From assembly GCA_902523435.1 (NCBI GenBank), contig CABYZM010000016.1:1-35197 (forward strand): DNA of 35,197 nucleotides, written 5' to 3'. Below, piece by piece: positions 7,982 through 16,374 of this stretch; position 1 is the first letter of the stretch, and the number at the start of each line of letters is the position of its first letter. Below the pieces are notes generated by a model. It did not search any database and had not been told where the DNA came from. It saw nothing but the letters and a program-made list of their open reading frames with translations. The stretch is from an uncultured SAR116 cluster alpha proteobacterium (lineage in GTDB: Bacteria; Pseudomonadota; Alphaproteobacteria; Puniceispirillales; Puniceispirillaceae). The position numbers and the translations under genes are program-made.

Positions 7982-9046
7982 TTAAGCAGAAATCTTTGGA
8001 TCAAGTTGGCCGTTCGCATAAAAGCGGGCCATATCGGCAAGGGAAATGGGCTTTATTTTATGAGCGTTTCCAGCTGTACCAAACCTCTCAAATCGATTCC
8101 GGCATAACGTTTCCATCGCGTCTTGAGCTGGCTTTAGAAATTTGCGCAAATCAAATTCTGACGGGGCGGTCTGCGCAACTTTACGAATCACGCCTGCCAT
8201 AGCTAGGCGACAATCTGTATCAATATTGACTTTGCGCACACCATGCTTGATGCCCCGTTCAATTTCCTCTATCGGCACCCCATAAGTTTGCGGCATTTCA
8301 CCCCCAAATTCATTGAATATATCCTGCAGCTCCTGTGGCACAGAAGAGGAGCCATGCATAACTAAATGGGTTTGCGGCAGGCGGCGGTGAATATCCTCAA
8401 TTACATGCATAGCCAGAATCTCACCGTCTGGCTTGCGCGAGAATTTATAAGCTCCATGACTCGTACCCATCGCAATCGCTAGCGCATCAACCTGTGTGGC
8501 TTCCACAAAATCAACAGCCTGTTGCGGATCTGTCAGCAACTGCTCTTCCGATAATCTTCCTTCTGCACCATGGCCATCTTCCTGGTCACCCATTCCGGTT
8601 TCAAGAGAGCCAAGAACGCCGAGCTCCCCTTCAACAGACACGCCTCCATGATGGGCCATCTGTGTGACATCAGCTGTAATTCTCAAATTATAATCATAAG
8701 ACGCGGGAGTTTTGCCATCTGCTTCGAGCGAACCATCCATCATTACAGATGTAAAGCCATATTGAATAGCAGTCATGCAGGTTGCTTGTGAGTTGCCATG
8801 ATCCTGATGCATGCAGATAGGAATATGCGGATACATCGCTTCTAAGCCTTTAATCAGAGACTGAAGAATAAGGTCACCTGCATAGCCCCGAGCGCCCCGG
8901 CTGGCTTGAAGAATCACAGGGGAATCCACACTGTCAGCTGCTTTCAGGATCGCAAGGCCCTGCTCCATATTATTGATGTTGAACGCTGGAATCCCATAGT
9001 CATGTTCAGCCGCATGATCCAGAATTTGTCTCAAGGTCACAAGCAT
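7982..9046 (-). CDS. fba: Class II fructose-bisphosphate aldolase
   Basis: This zinc-dependent aldolase interconverts fructose 1,6-bisphosphate with dihydroxyacetone phosphate and glyceraldehyde 3-phosphate. Evidence includes [11 protein letters not shown] near the start, the metal-site MHQDHGNS (His80 and His83), [30 protein letters not shown], and [14 protein letters not shown]. The long form (354 residues) with the MGDQEDGHG-type insertion belongs to the subgroup also found in Calvin-cycle operons, but nothing else here shows carbon fixation. The ATG at 9046 is preceded by GGATGAG. fbp lies upstream on the same strand with 94 bases between, so the pair is likely co-expressed for gluconeogenesis. 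Confidence 0.96.
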   Translation of the reverse strand: MLVTLRQILDHAAEHDYGIPAFNINNMEQGLAILKAADSVDSPVILQASRGARGYAGDLILQSLIKGLEAMYPHIPICMHQDHGNSQATCMTAIQYGFTSVMMDGSLEADGKTPASYDYNLRITADVTQMAHHGGVSVEGELGVLGSLETGMGDQEDGHGAEGRLSEEQLLTDPQQAVDFVEATQVDALAIAMGTSHGAYKFSRKPDGEILAMHVIEDIHRRLPQTHLVMHGSSSVPQELQDIFNEFGGEMPQTYGVPIEEIERGIKHGVRKVNIDTDCRLAMAGVIRKVAQTAPSEFDLRKFLKPAQDAMETLCRNRFERFGTAGNAHKIKPISLADMARFYANGQLDPKISA

Positions 9047-9140
9047 AGATAACTCATCCGATTAACCGCGTGTTTTCCACTCATATAGTGGTTCTTTTCA
9101 GACAAAACCGCAATTTAAAATTTCTAGGTTGCAGACAAAA

Positions 9141-10124
9141 TCAGCTTGATTTATACCACTCAACCTCATCAGCAGACCCAAAGATAAGCGAGACACGCTG
9201 ATGCAGGTCAGTGGGCTGTATATCTAGAATATCCTGTTCTCCATCTGTGGCAAGACCACCTGCCTGTTCAACCAGAAAGCTAATTGGGTTGGCCTCGTAA
9301 ACAAGACGCAGACGGCCGGATTCATAGCCCCTGCGGCTATCTTCAGGATATAGAAAAATGCCACCACGCCGCAAAATACGCCAGCAATCAGCAACCAGTG
9401 ATCCCGCCCAGCGCATATTGAAGTTTCTACCCCTTTCGCCCCGTCTGCCTGCAAGAAGCTGGTCAATATAGCTGGCTGTATGGTCAGACCAGTGCCGGTG
9501 ATTTGCCGCATTAATAGCAAATTCAGATGTCTGGACCGGAATTCTGACCTGCCAATCCATTAGCCTGTACTGCGTCCCGTCAAAGCAGAATGCAAAAACC
9601 CCATTACCATAGGTCAATAGAAGCGCTGTCTGAGGCCCATAAGCAAAAAAACCTGCGGCAATCTGACCACGGCCGGGGCACAGCAGGTTTGTTTCTGTCT
9701 TATGGTCAGGGGCAGGATAGAGTGAGAAAATTGTCCCAATCGTCAGATTGGTATCAATATTAGATGATCCATCCAGGGGATCACAGGCACAAATCAGCCG
9801 GCCGGATGCCGAAAAAGGTACAGGTTGTTCACGTTCTTCGGACAGATAGGCAAACAGACTAGTTTTTGCCAAAGCCTGTTCAATTAGCTGGTCAGCAAGA
9901 ACATCAAGTGCCTTTTGGTCATCACCATCTGCATTTTCCTTACCTGTCTCTGCCCCCAAGGCAGCCTGGCTTATGCCATTCTGTGCCGCTAACTCAGCGA
10001 TGTTGATTGATGCCTCTGCTAGACAAAGAACCGCTTCCTCCACATCTGGCAGGAGCTCTCCAGCCTGTGTGGCAGACTGCAAAAAAGCAGTCAGGCTGGG
10101 CGCTAAAGTTGAAGACTGAGACAT
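9141..10124 (-). CDS. fbp: Class I fructose-1,6-bisphosphatase
   Basis: The enzyme removes the 1-phosphate of fructose 1,6-bisphosphate, the committed gluconeogenic step. The metal-binding signature CDPLDGSSNID is near residues 112-122, followed by LTIGTIFSLY. RWAGSLVADCWRILRRGGIFLYPED and FLVEQAGGLATDG are the later substrate and metal motifs. The 327-residue length is typical. It begins with ATG at 10124 and is followed on the same strand by fba, which makes its substrate. A terminator-like hairpin separates it from the upstream BI-1 gene, so it probably has its own promoter in 10125-10160. Confidence 0.95.
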   Translation of the reverse strand: MSQSSTLAPSLTAFLQSATQAGELLPDVEEAVLCLAEASINIAELAAQNGISQAALGAETGKENADGDDQKALDVLADQLIEQALAKTSLFAYLSEEREQPVPFSASGRLICACDPLDGSSNIDTNLTIGTIFSLYPAPDHKTETNLLCPGRGQIAAGFFAYGPQTALLLTYGNGVFAFCFDGTQYRLMDWQVRIPVQTSEFAINAANHRHWSDHTASYIDQLLAGRRGERGRNFNMRWAGSLVADCWRILRRGGIFLYPEDSRRGYESGRLRLVYEANPISFLVEQAGGLATDGEQDILDIQPTDLHQRVSLIFGSADEVEWYKSS

Positions 10125-10159
10125 TATGCGAGACTATCCGAGGACGAAGAAAATACAGC

Positions 10160-10200
10160 CAAATAAAAATAGCCCGGAACATGAGTATGATGCCCCGGGC
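10160..10200 (-). terminator. Intrinsic terminator of the Bax-inhibitor-1 family gene
   Basis: Read on the minus strand, GCCCGG (10200-10195) and CCGGGC (10177-10172) form a GC-rich stem with a 17-base loop, followed by TATTTTTATTT. It lies 40 bases beyond the BI-1 gene stop and before the fbp start, as expected for a factor-independent terminator. Confidence 0.6.
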
Positions 10201-10239
10201 CTGATAATCAATGGTGAAAATTTACCACCTCAAAAAGCT

Positions 10240-10959
10240 CTATTCGCGGTTACCAAGCAGCTGGACCATGAATAAGAACATATTGATGAAATCAAGGTAC
10301 AGGGTGAGCGCCCCATGGATGGACTTGCGTCCGGCCACCTCACTGCTGTCACCTGCATAATAGATGGATTTCACTTTCTGCGTGTCGTAGGCGGTCAGAC
10401 CAGCAAACAGCAATACACCAACCACAGAGATTAGAAATTCCATGCCTGATGAAGCTAAAAATATATTGACAATGGAGGCGAGAATTAAACCAACTACACC
10501 AACAATCAAAAACCCGCCAAGCGCGGTCAGATCACGTTTTGTGGTATATCCAAATATTGACAGAGCTGCAAATGCACCTGCGGTGATGAAAAAAGCTCTG
10601 GCGACGCTGGCCCCTGTAAATGCAAACAGAATGGTGGACAAAGACAGACCCATAACTGTGGCATAAATGTAGAATAATGTCCGGGCCTTTCCAGGAGACA
10701 TGCTGTTGATTTTGAAGCTGATCCACATAACCATGGCCAGAGGGGCAAACATGATAACATACATCAAAGGTGTGCCAAACAGCAACTGACCGAAGGCCGG
10801 ATTGGCCTGAACCATAAGCTTTGTGCCAAAAGCAGCAAAGCCTGTGAGGGCAAGAGCGGTTGTCATATGATTGTAGACGCCCAGCATGTAGCCGCGTAAA
10901 CCGGCATCAATCGAAACTGATTGGCCAGTCACAGATGACGCGTAACGGTTTTCCTGCAT
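10240..10959 (-). CDS. Bax inhibitor-1 (TMBIM/YccA-YbhL) family membrane protein
   Basis: This 239-residue polytopic protein has about seven hydrophobic segments after a short polar N-terminus (residues 1-20). Family features are LRGYMLGVYNHMTTALALTG near the start, the central acidic/glycine-rich helices, and the late AYDTQKVKSIYYAGD motif, which includes a conserved aspartate implicated in pH-dependent calcium leak in bacterial homologues. The C-terminus ALTLYLDFINMFLFMVQLLG is highly characteristic. The ATG at 10959 follows AAGGAG by six bases. The physiological role in bacteria is poorly defined; family membership is certain, function is not. Confidence 0.93.
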   Translation of the reverse strand: MQENRYASSVTGQSVSIDAGLRGYMLGVYNHMTTALALTGFAAFGTKLMVQANPAFGQLLFGTPLMYVIMFAPLAMVMWISFKINSMSPGKARTLFYIYATVMGLSLSTILFAFTGASVARAFFITAGAFAALSIFGYTTKRDLTALGGFLIVGVVGLILASIVNIFLASSGMEFLISVVGVLLFAGLTAYDTQKVKSIYYAGDSSEVAGRKSIHGALTLYLDFINMFLFMVQLLGNRE

Positions 10960-11095
10960 TTCAAACTCCTTGGTATGAAAATTTAATGTTAGAGAGAGGT
11001 TGCAGAATGCCCACCACCTCTATTTTACTATTTAATGTCGTTTTGAATGTGTTTCAAGTAGAGATCATCACTTACGCAGCCGTCAAAAAGTCGCA

Positions 11096-12199
11096 TCAGG
11101 CTTGTGCGGCTTGCCTCTCAGAGGCCCGCAAGCGGACAGAATTAGATTTCAGCTGGCCGCAGGCTGCCAGAATATCACGCCCCCGCGGGGTTCTGACAGG
11201 TGAGGCGTAGCCAGCACGCATGACGATTTTCGCAAATTTATCAATGGCCTCATCATCAGAACACTTATGTGCCGTGCCTGGCCATGGATTGAAAGGAATC
11301 AGATTAATTTTTGACGGGATGCCTTTTATTAGCTGCACCAAAGCCTTGGCATCAGCTTCACTATCATTAATTCCCGCAAGCATCACATATTCCCATGTCA
11401 CCCGACGAGCATTTGAAAGGCCGGGATAGGTCCGCACCGCATCAATCAGCGACTTCAGATTATATTTGCGGTTAATAGGCACAAGCTGATCTCGCAGTTC
11501 ATCCCGCACCGCATGCAATGAAATAGCAAGATTCACGCCCAGCTCTTCACCACATTTCTGAATTTCAGGCACAATGCCGGATGTAGATAAGGTCACTCGC
11601 CGGCGCGACAGTGCAATGCCTTCACCGCTCATGATGGTCTGCAGCGCTTTAGCAACATTCTTATAATTATATAATGGCTCGCCCATGCCCATCAGCACAA
11701 TATTAGTCAGGCGGCGGTCAGGCTTACCAGCTGGCCAGTCCCCGAGCTCATCCATGGCCAGAAGGACCTGACCACAAATCTCATCCACGCTGAGATTGCG
11801 CACCAGACGCTGTGTTCCTGTATGACAGAAGGAGCAGGTCAGAGTGCAACCTACCTGTGATGAAATACATAAAGTACCTCTGTCTGAATCTGGGATATAA
11901 ACCGTTTCAGCTTCCTGGCCATCTACAAGTTTAATCAGCCACTTAATTGTCCCATCTGCTGAATTCTGACGGCGAGAGACAATTGGCCGGTCTGCATGAA
12001 AATGCTGGACGAGCAGCAATTGAACAGATTTCCCCAGATCAGTCATATCTGAAAAATCCGTTAGCCCATGCCGCCAGATCCACCGCCAGAGCTGGCGAGC
12101 GCGAAACCGCGGCAATTGCAACTGTTCTATCCGCATCTCCAGCTCGTAAAGAGACAGGCCCAGAAGAGGTATTCTGGTCTCTGGCAGCATAGTATTCAC
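11096..12199 (-). CDS. rlmN: Dual-specificity 23S rRNA (A2503) / tRNA (A37) C2-methyltransferase, radical SAM
   Basis: RlmN methylates C2 of adenosine in 23S rRNA and certain tRNAs. The radical-SAM cluster motif CTLTCSFC gives Cys118, Cys122 and Cys125 from the chosen start. [44 protein letters not shown] and the late Cys in ILAACGQL are all family motifs. The start is set to GTG at 12199 because CTCCT at 12208-12212 (AGGAG on this strand) lies exactly eight bases before it. The ATG three codons later (12190) has no comparable site, and an ATG at 12289 would add 30 unconserved residues. The product is 367 residues, normal for RlmN. Confidence 0.95.
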   Translation of the reverse strand: MNTMLPETRIPLLGLSLYELEMRIEQLQLPRFRARQLWRWIWRHGLTDFSDMTDLGKSVQLLLVQHFHADRPIVSRRQNSADGTIKWLIKLVDGQEAETVYIPDSDRGTLCISSQVGCTLTCSFCHTGTQRLVRNLSVDEICGQVLLAMDELGDWPAGKPDRRLTNIVLMGMGEPLYNYKNVAKALQTIMSGEGIALSRRRVTLSTSGIVPEIQKCGEELGVNLAISLHAVRDELRDQLVPINRKYNLKSLIDAVRTYPGLSNARRVTWEYVMLAGINDSEADAKALVQLIKGIPSKINLIPFNPWPGTAHKCSDDEAIDKFAKIVMRAGYASPVRTPRGRDILAACGQLKSNSVRLRASERQAAQA

Positions 12200-12295
12200 G
12201 AAAGACACTCCTCTGGCTGTCCTGTCACTTAGTTTGCCCAGCTTTATCCGTCTTCTGCAGCAGATGTGTAGACAGACGCTATCATTCACATACTT

Positions 12296-12838
12296 TTAGG
12301 GGCAGGCTTTATCCAGGAAATTTTTTGCTGCGGTGAAGCCAGACAAAGAATATTCATCAATGGTTTTGTTATTGCGTGATGACACGCCTGTCACTATTAA
12401 CTTGGAGCCCCGTTTCATAGCTGCTATCAGTCTCATATCATCTTCCGGCCCCTGTGACCAAGCACGGTTGTCTAATGTGAACAGGGTTGCACTTTTCTTA
12501 TCAATGGAAAAATCAACCTCTGACTGCTTTTTATATCTGTAGCCCGCTAACACAGACACAACATCTCGCTCTGCCTTGCCTGGACCATGCGAGACGAAAA
12601 CACGGGTTTCGCCACGATTGGCCCGGTCATAATCTCCACGCAACTCTTTTGGTACGCTTGACATAAAGCAAATCCGGCCTTTGGCCGTTTCCTGCTTATA
12701 GATCATCCAATCCTTGAATCCCTTAAGCTCTTCAGTTTTTGCCTGAACTTGCCCTATGACCATTGTTACACACAGAACCCAAAGACACAAAACCGCAACA
12801 CCATATCTGCCCGTCATAACTTTCCCCGTTTTTGACAT
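12296..12838 (-). CDS. Invasion-associated locus B (IalB) family secreted protein
   Basis: This 180-residue protein has an N-terminal hydrophobic segment (about residues 12-32, ending QVQA) that looks like a signal peptide. The mature part begins with FKDWMIYKQ, and CFMSSVPKE follows. The later FVSHGPGK region, the YRYKKQSEVDFSIDKK segment and the C-terminal Cys pair up with alphaproteobacterial IalB-like proteins. The name derives from Bartonella invasion, but homologues are common in free-living alphaproteobacteria and the role here is unknown. An alternative start is the Met at residue 8. The gene is upstream of rlmN on the same strand (96 bases apart) and diverges from the ECF sigma gene across 194 bases. 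Confidence 0.72.
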   Translation of the reverse strand: MSKTGKVMTGRYGVAVLCLWVLCVTMVIGQVQAKTEELKGFKDWMIYKQETAKGRICFMSSVPKELRGDYDRANRGETRVFVSHGPGKAERDVVSVLAGYRYKKQSEVDFSIDKKSATLFTLDNRAWSQGPEDDMRLIAAMKRGSKLIVTGVSSRNNKTIDEYSLSGFTAAKNFLDKACP

Positions 12839-13032
12839 AAATTTACCAGATTATGAAAAGACCTGTAGCCCATGTGGTGAAGAATCGCAAAACTTTTGTC
12901 ATGGAGCAAGGCTTTTTCATGAAACCCATATAAAGAAAAAGTGGCATTTTCATGTTTGAATTTCATAATGATGCAAATGAGACATCACTTTTTGTGCAAA
13001 ATCCCCATTTTTGATAGGCGGAAACTAGAAAA

Positions 13033-13695
13033 ATGTATGAAAATCGACCTGAAATGTATTTTCAACTTGTAAGTGAGCTCGCTGTCCCGTTAACTAAAGT
13101 CATGGGAACTGGCTACACAACTGTCAAACCGAACGGTCTGACTAAATGGGATAATTTACTCGTGCGCGTCGGCCGCGAACGCGACAGAGTTGCTTTTGCT
13201 GAGTTATTTGAACATTTTGCACCGAGGATAAAGTCCTTTTTGCTGCGTCTGGGTACAGATGATTCCATCGCTGAAGAGGTTGCACAGGAAGCCATGATTA
13301 TGGTCTGGCGCAGAGCAGAAACTTATGATGTCCGGCAATCAGGGGCCAGCACATGGATTTTTACGATCGCCCGCAACAAACGTATTGATCGTCTAAGACG
13401 TGAAAACAGACCCCTGCCAGATATGAGCGACCCAAGCCTAGCTCCAGATGACGTCGAAACAAGCGATATTTTTGTCTTCAGACAACAAGAAGAGAAGAAA
13501 ATTCGCCACGCTTTGAAAAATTTACCCGAAGAGCAAGCCAAAATGATCTTTTCTGCGTACTATGAAGAAAAGTCACATAGAGAAATTGCTGATGAGAGCG
13601 GAGTCCCTCTTGGAACTGTGAAATCGAGGATTAGATTAGCACTAAATAGGTTACGCGCTCACTTGGACGAGCCTGAAGGAATATGGAAGTCATGA
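13033..13695 (+). CDS. rpoE: ECF RNA polymerase sigma factor, RpoE/ECF11-like
   Basis: This is a 220-residue group 4 sigma factor. Region 2 runs from about residue 50: RVAFAELFEHFAPRIKSFL, then EEVAQEAMIMVWRRAETYD, STWIFTIARNKRIDRLRRE. Region 4 at about 150-215 includes LPEEQAKMIFSAYYEEKSHREIA and VPLGTVKSRIRLALNRLR, a helix-turn-helix for the -35 element. Sequence and the adjoining ChrR-type gene match the singlet-oxygen RpoE/ChrR system of Rhodobacter. About 40 residues precede the conserved region. ATG 13033 has a loose AGGCGG upstream, while internal Mets at 13054 and 13102 are alternatives, so the true start is uncertain. Its TGA overlaps the anti-sigma ATG. Confidence 0.9.
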   Translation: MYENRPEMYFQLVSELAVPLTKVMGTGYTTVKPNGLTKWDNLLVRVGRERDRVAFAELFEHFAPRIKSFLLRLGTDDSIAEEVAQEAMIMVWRRAETYDVRQSGASTWIFTIARNKRIDRLRRENRPLPDMSDPSLAPDDVETSDIFVFRQQEEKKIRHALKNLPEEQAKMIFSAYYEEKSHREIADESGVPLGTVKSRIRLALNRLRAHLDEPEGIWKS

Positions 13696-14357
13696 ACGAA
13701 CAAGCAACATTAAATACGCAAGTACTTGATGCTCTGCTCCTCGATTATGCAACGGGCGCGCTTTCCCGTCCACTTGAGCTATTAGTTGAAACACATCTGG
13801 CGATGAATGAAAAAAGTAGCCGGTCAATGCGAATGCTGATGCAATTGGGCGGCATATTGCTTGAAGATTCAGAGCCCGTTTCGCTGTCAGAAGGCGCGCT
13901 TCAAAACGTAATGTCACAGCTAAGCCAGATTGAAAAAGAGACAGATGAGATATTTTCAAGAGTAAGTGCGCATAACGAATGGTTACCGCATCCCATTGCC
14001 AATTATGTGCCTGAACCAAATTGCAAACAAAGCTGGCGCCGAGCAGGAATTGGCATTCTTGAAACAGATATCAATTTCGGTGAAGTCGGCGGTAAAGCAA
14101 AGATTTACCGAATTGCTTCTGGCACGGCTGTGCCTATCCACTCCCATACGGGGGTAGAGGTAACATTGGTGCTGTCAGGCGGATTCACAGACGAAACCGG
14201 CAGCTATGGTCCTGGCGATATTGCTATCCAAGAAGCTGGTAGTGAACACCAACCCGTTGCTGATGATGATGGGGAATGTATGGTCTTGGCCGTAAATGAG
14301 GGCGAAATCAAGTTAACTGGTCCGCTAGGCCGTGTTTTGAATCTGCTGGTGAATTAA
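13692..14357 (+). CDS. chrR: ChrR-type cupin anti-sigma factor lacking most N-terminal zinc ligands
   Basis: The gene has 221 residues. The start at 13692 forms an ATGA overlap with the sigma stop; a frame-matched ATG at 13683 is less likely. The N-terminal domain aligns without gaps to Rhodobacter sphaeroides ChrR (DALLLDYATGALS, then VETHLAM). However, of the four zinc ligands His6, His31, Cys35 and Cys38, only His35 here is kept; the others are Gln10, Asn39 and Ser42. The C-terminal cupin keeps His150, His152, Glu156 and His186 with the spacing of ChrR His141/143, Glu147 and His177, plus LVLSGGFTDETGSYGPGD. The protein should hold the sigma factor inactive in the cytoplasm. Whether it does so without zinc is open. 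Confidence 0.9.
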   Translation: MNEQATLNTQVLDALLLDYATGALSRPLELLVETHLAMNEKSSRSMRMLMQLGGILLEDSEPVSLSEGALQNVMSQLSQIEKETDEIFSRVSAHNEWLPHPIANYVPEPNCKQSWRRAGIGILETDINFGEVGGKAKIYRIASGTAVPIHSHTGVEVTLVLSGGFTDETGSYGPGDIAIQEAGSEHQPVADDDGECMVLAVNEGEIKLTGPLGRVLNLLVN

Positions 14358-14371
14358 ATCTTTTTTTCTTG

Positions 14372-14833
14372 TCAAAGGGCTAGGCTTGTTAGGCTGGCAA
14401 CAGCGATCAGGCTGAGATGCAGGCGTAATGGCCGCATCCAGACTGGCCATATCTGCTCCCGAAACAACTTCTGATCAATCTGTAAAGCAGCCAGAAAACA
14501 CAGTGACAGAACTACTGCACCAACTTTTACCGGCAGCATCAGGGTCACCCAGCCTAAAAGAGACGGGCAAACAGACCAGATAAGCCAGGTAGAATCAGAG
14601 CTCCCATTTGCATTAGGGCTCGTGATCACCCGGCCCCAATGCAACCCTCCCAAAAAGCTGAGGATAATAGCCCCATAACTGAGCAGAAGTTGGGCTGGCG
14701 CAAGACCCAATACGGCCACCTGCTGGCTTGCAGCAATCGCGCCACACAAAAACGGAAGCGCTCCTCCATAACCTAGGACACGTGCTATTAACACTGTCTT
14801 TACCGGGGCGACGCAAGGATCTGATTTGGTCAT
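14372..14833 (-). CDS. DUF3429 family membrane protein
   Basis: This 153-residue protein has four to five predicted membrane segments. The GYGGALPFLCGAI segment near the N-terminus, LLSYGAIILSFLGGLHWGRVI in the middle, and SVCPSLLGWVTLMLP are characteristic of DUF3429. No enzymatic motif is visible and the function is unknown. The ATG at 14833 is preceded by AAGGA. It starts only three bases after the stop of the upstream TesA-like gene, implying one transcript. It converges on the anti-sigma gene with 14 bases between stops. Confidence 0.82.
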   Translation of the reverse strand: MTKSDPCVAPVKTVLIARVLGYGGALPFLCGAIAASQQVAVLGLAPAQLLLSYGAIILSFLGGLHWGRVITSPNANGSSDSTWLIWSVCPSLLGWVTLMLPVKVGAVVLSLCFLAALQIDQKLFREQIWPVWMRPLRLHLSLIAVASLTSLAL

Positions 14834-14836
14834 TGG

Positions 14837-15490
14837 CTAGTCCTTATCTAAGACAGACAACACAGAAGGCAGCACTGATTTTGTGATCATCGCCACGCCA
14901 GACTTATTAGGATGCAGCCCATCAGGTTGGTTAAATTTTGGGTTCAGCGCGACCCCGTGGAGGAAAAACGGGTAAAACTCTGTATTAAATCTGTCTGCTA
15001 ATTCAGGATAAATCGAATCAAATTGTTGTCTGTAGGCAAGTCCTAAATTCACCGGAGCTAGCATGCCGCATAACAATATCTTAATATTCTGCGCCTGCAG
15101 ACGGCTCAGAATCTGCTTCAAGTTTTCACGGGTCTGCTGCGGGTCAAGGCCACGCAACAAATCATTGCCGCCCAAAATTATCATCACCGCATCAGGCTGG
15201 TCGCTCAGCGCCCAGTCAAGACGGGCTAGACCGCCAGCTGTGGTATCACCGGACACACCTGCATTAAGAACTTTGACATCCCTGCCCGCTGCTGTTAACG
15301 CCTGCTGAAGCTGCTCTGGAAATCCCTCGTCAGCACTCAGCCCATGGCCAGCCACAAGGGAGTCCCCATAGACCATTAATCTCTGCTGAGCAGCAAGGGC
15401 AGGAGTTGAGCCAGCGGTGATTGTTATAAAGACCAGCAGAGTGAAAATCAGGCCGCATATTTTTAGCGTATACAGATTTACAGAAAACAT
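14837..15490 (-). CDS. tesA: Periplasmic GDSL arylesterase / lysophospholipase (TesA-like)
   Basis: This SGNH hydrolase of 217 residues has a signal peptide (hydrophobic stretch about residues 12-30, cleavage probably after LAA). Block I is VYGDSLVAGHGL with the nucleophile Ser, block II contains AGVSGDTTAGG, block III is IILGGNDLLRG, and block V is DGLHPNKSGVAMI with catalytic Asp and His. The family hydrolyses acyl esters, thioesters and lysophospholipids in the periplasm. The ATG at 15490 has GGAG upstream. It diverges from ybbA across 128 bases, the same arrangement as tesA-ybbA-ybbP in Escherichia coli, which supports the assignment. Confidence 0.92.
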   Translation of the reverse strand: MFSVNLYTLKICGLIFTLLVFITITAGSTPALAAQQRLMVYGDSLVAGHGLSADEGFPEQLQQALTAAGRDVKVLNAGVSGDTTAGGLARLDWALSDQPDAVMIILGGNDLLRGLDPQQTRENLKQILSRLQAQNIKILLCGMLAPVNLGLAYRQQFDSIYPELADRFNTEFYPFFLHGVALNPKFNQPDGLHPNKSGVAMITKSVLPSVLSVLDKD

Positions 15491-15618
15491 TTATTGCTCC
15501 GTCTTGGCAGGCCTGCCTGTCATACCCATATACTCGAACAGGATATCAGAAAACAGGCGACTCTTTTTTATCTCAACCCCTCACTCTGCACCATACCATA
15601 AGCATTACAGGAATATGG

Positions 15619-16374
15619 ATGACCCCTTCAAAGCGACATAATGTGTCAGAACAGGCAAATCAAGATAAAGGTCCGCCTGCTGTCATTAAACTGAAGAATG
15701 CCTGGCTGCAGTTGCGTAGCCAGTCAGGTACAACAGATATTCTGAAAGGCATTGATCTGAGCATCCCGGCCGGCCAGCATGTTGCTGTGGTGGGCCCCTC
15801 TGGTGCCGGGAAAACAAGTCTTTTGATGGTCATGTCAGGGCTGGAAGCGTTAACTTCAGGGAAGGCTGTGCTGACAGGTCTGGACACAACAAATATGAAT
15901 GAAGACAGGCTAGCCAGCCTGCGCCGTGACAATGTCGGCATTGTGTTTCAGGCCTTCAGGCTGATCCCCTCTATGACAGCCCTGCAGAACGTCGCTGTAC
16001 CACTGGAATTATCTGGCCAGGCAGATGCGAATGACAAGGCGGAAAAGGCATTGGCCGATCTAGGGCTCTCGCATCGTCTCAATCATCTGCCTGATCAGCT
16101 ATCTGGGGGTGAGCAGCAGCGCGTAGCAATTGCACGGGCCATTGCCCCCCAACCCAAAATTTTGCTGGCCGACGAGCCAACGGGAAATCTCGACAGTACC
16201 ACAGGCCAGCAGGTGATAAAACAATTATTTGCAGCCGCCCGTAAAGTTCAGGCTGCGCTGGTGCTAATAACCCATGATGAGGCCCTGGCCAGCCAGTGCG
16301 AGCGGCGGCTGCGCGTCACTGACGGTCAGATTACAGCAGATACCATGAACCGCCCATCCAAAAAGAGGGCCTAA
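15619..16374 (+). CDS. ybbA: ABC transporter ATP-binding protein, YbbA (LolD-like)
   Basis: This is a 251-residue ABC ATPase of the MacB/LolD type. It has Walker [10 protein letters not shown] at residues 59-67, a Q-loop in [18 protein letters not shown], the signature [14 protein letters not shown], Walker [14 protein letters not shown], and the H-loop [12 protein letters not shown] 15619 follows AGGA by six bases. The stop is immediately followed by the ybbP ATG with no gap. Together they form a two-component membrane complex. The transported substrate is not established, although proximity to tesA is conserved in other proteobacteria. Confidence 0.95.
   Translation: MTPSKRHNVSEQANQDKGPPAVIKLKNAWLQLRSQSGTTDILKGIDLSIPAGQHVAVVGPSGAGKTSLLMVMSGLEALTSGKAVLTGLDTTNMNEDRLASLRRDNVGIVFQAFRLIPSMTALQNVAVPLELSGQADANDKAEKALADLGLSHRLNHLPDQLSGGEQQRVAIARAIAPQPKILLADEPTGNLDSTTGQQVIKQLFAAARKVQAALVLITHDEALASQCERRLRVTDGQITADTMNRPSKKRA

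Noticed and set aside
15506-15517. Perfect palindrome GGCAGGCCTGCC between tesA and ybbA
   Set aside because: It is only 12 bases of GC-rich self-complementary sequence with no partner repeats, so chance cannot be excluded.
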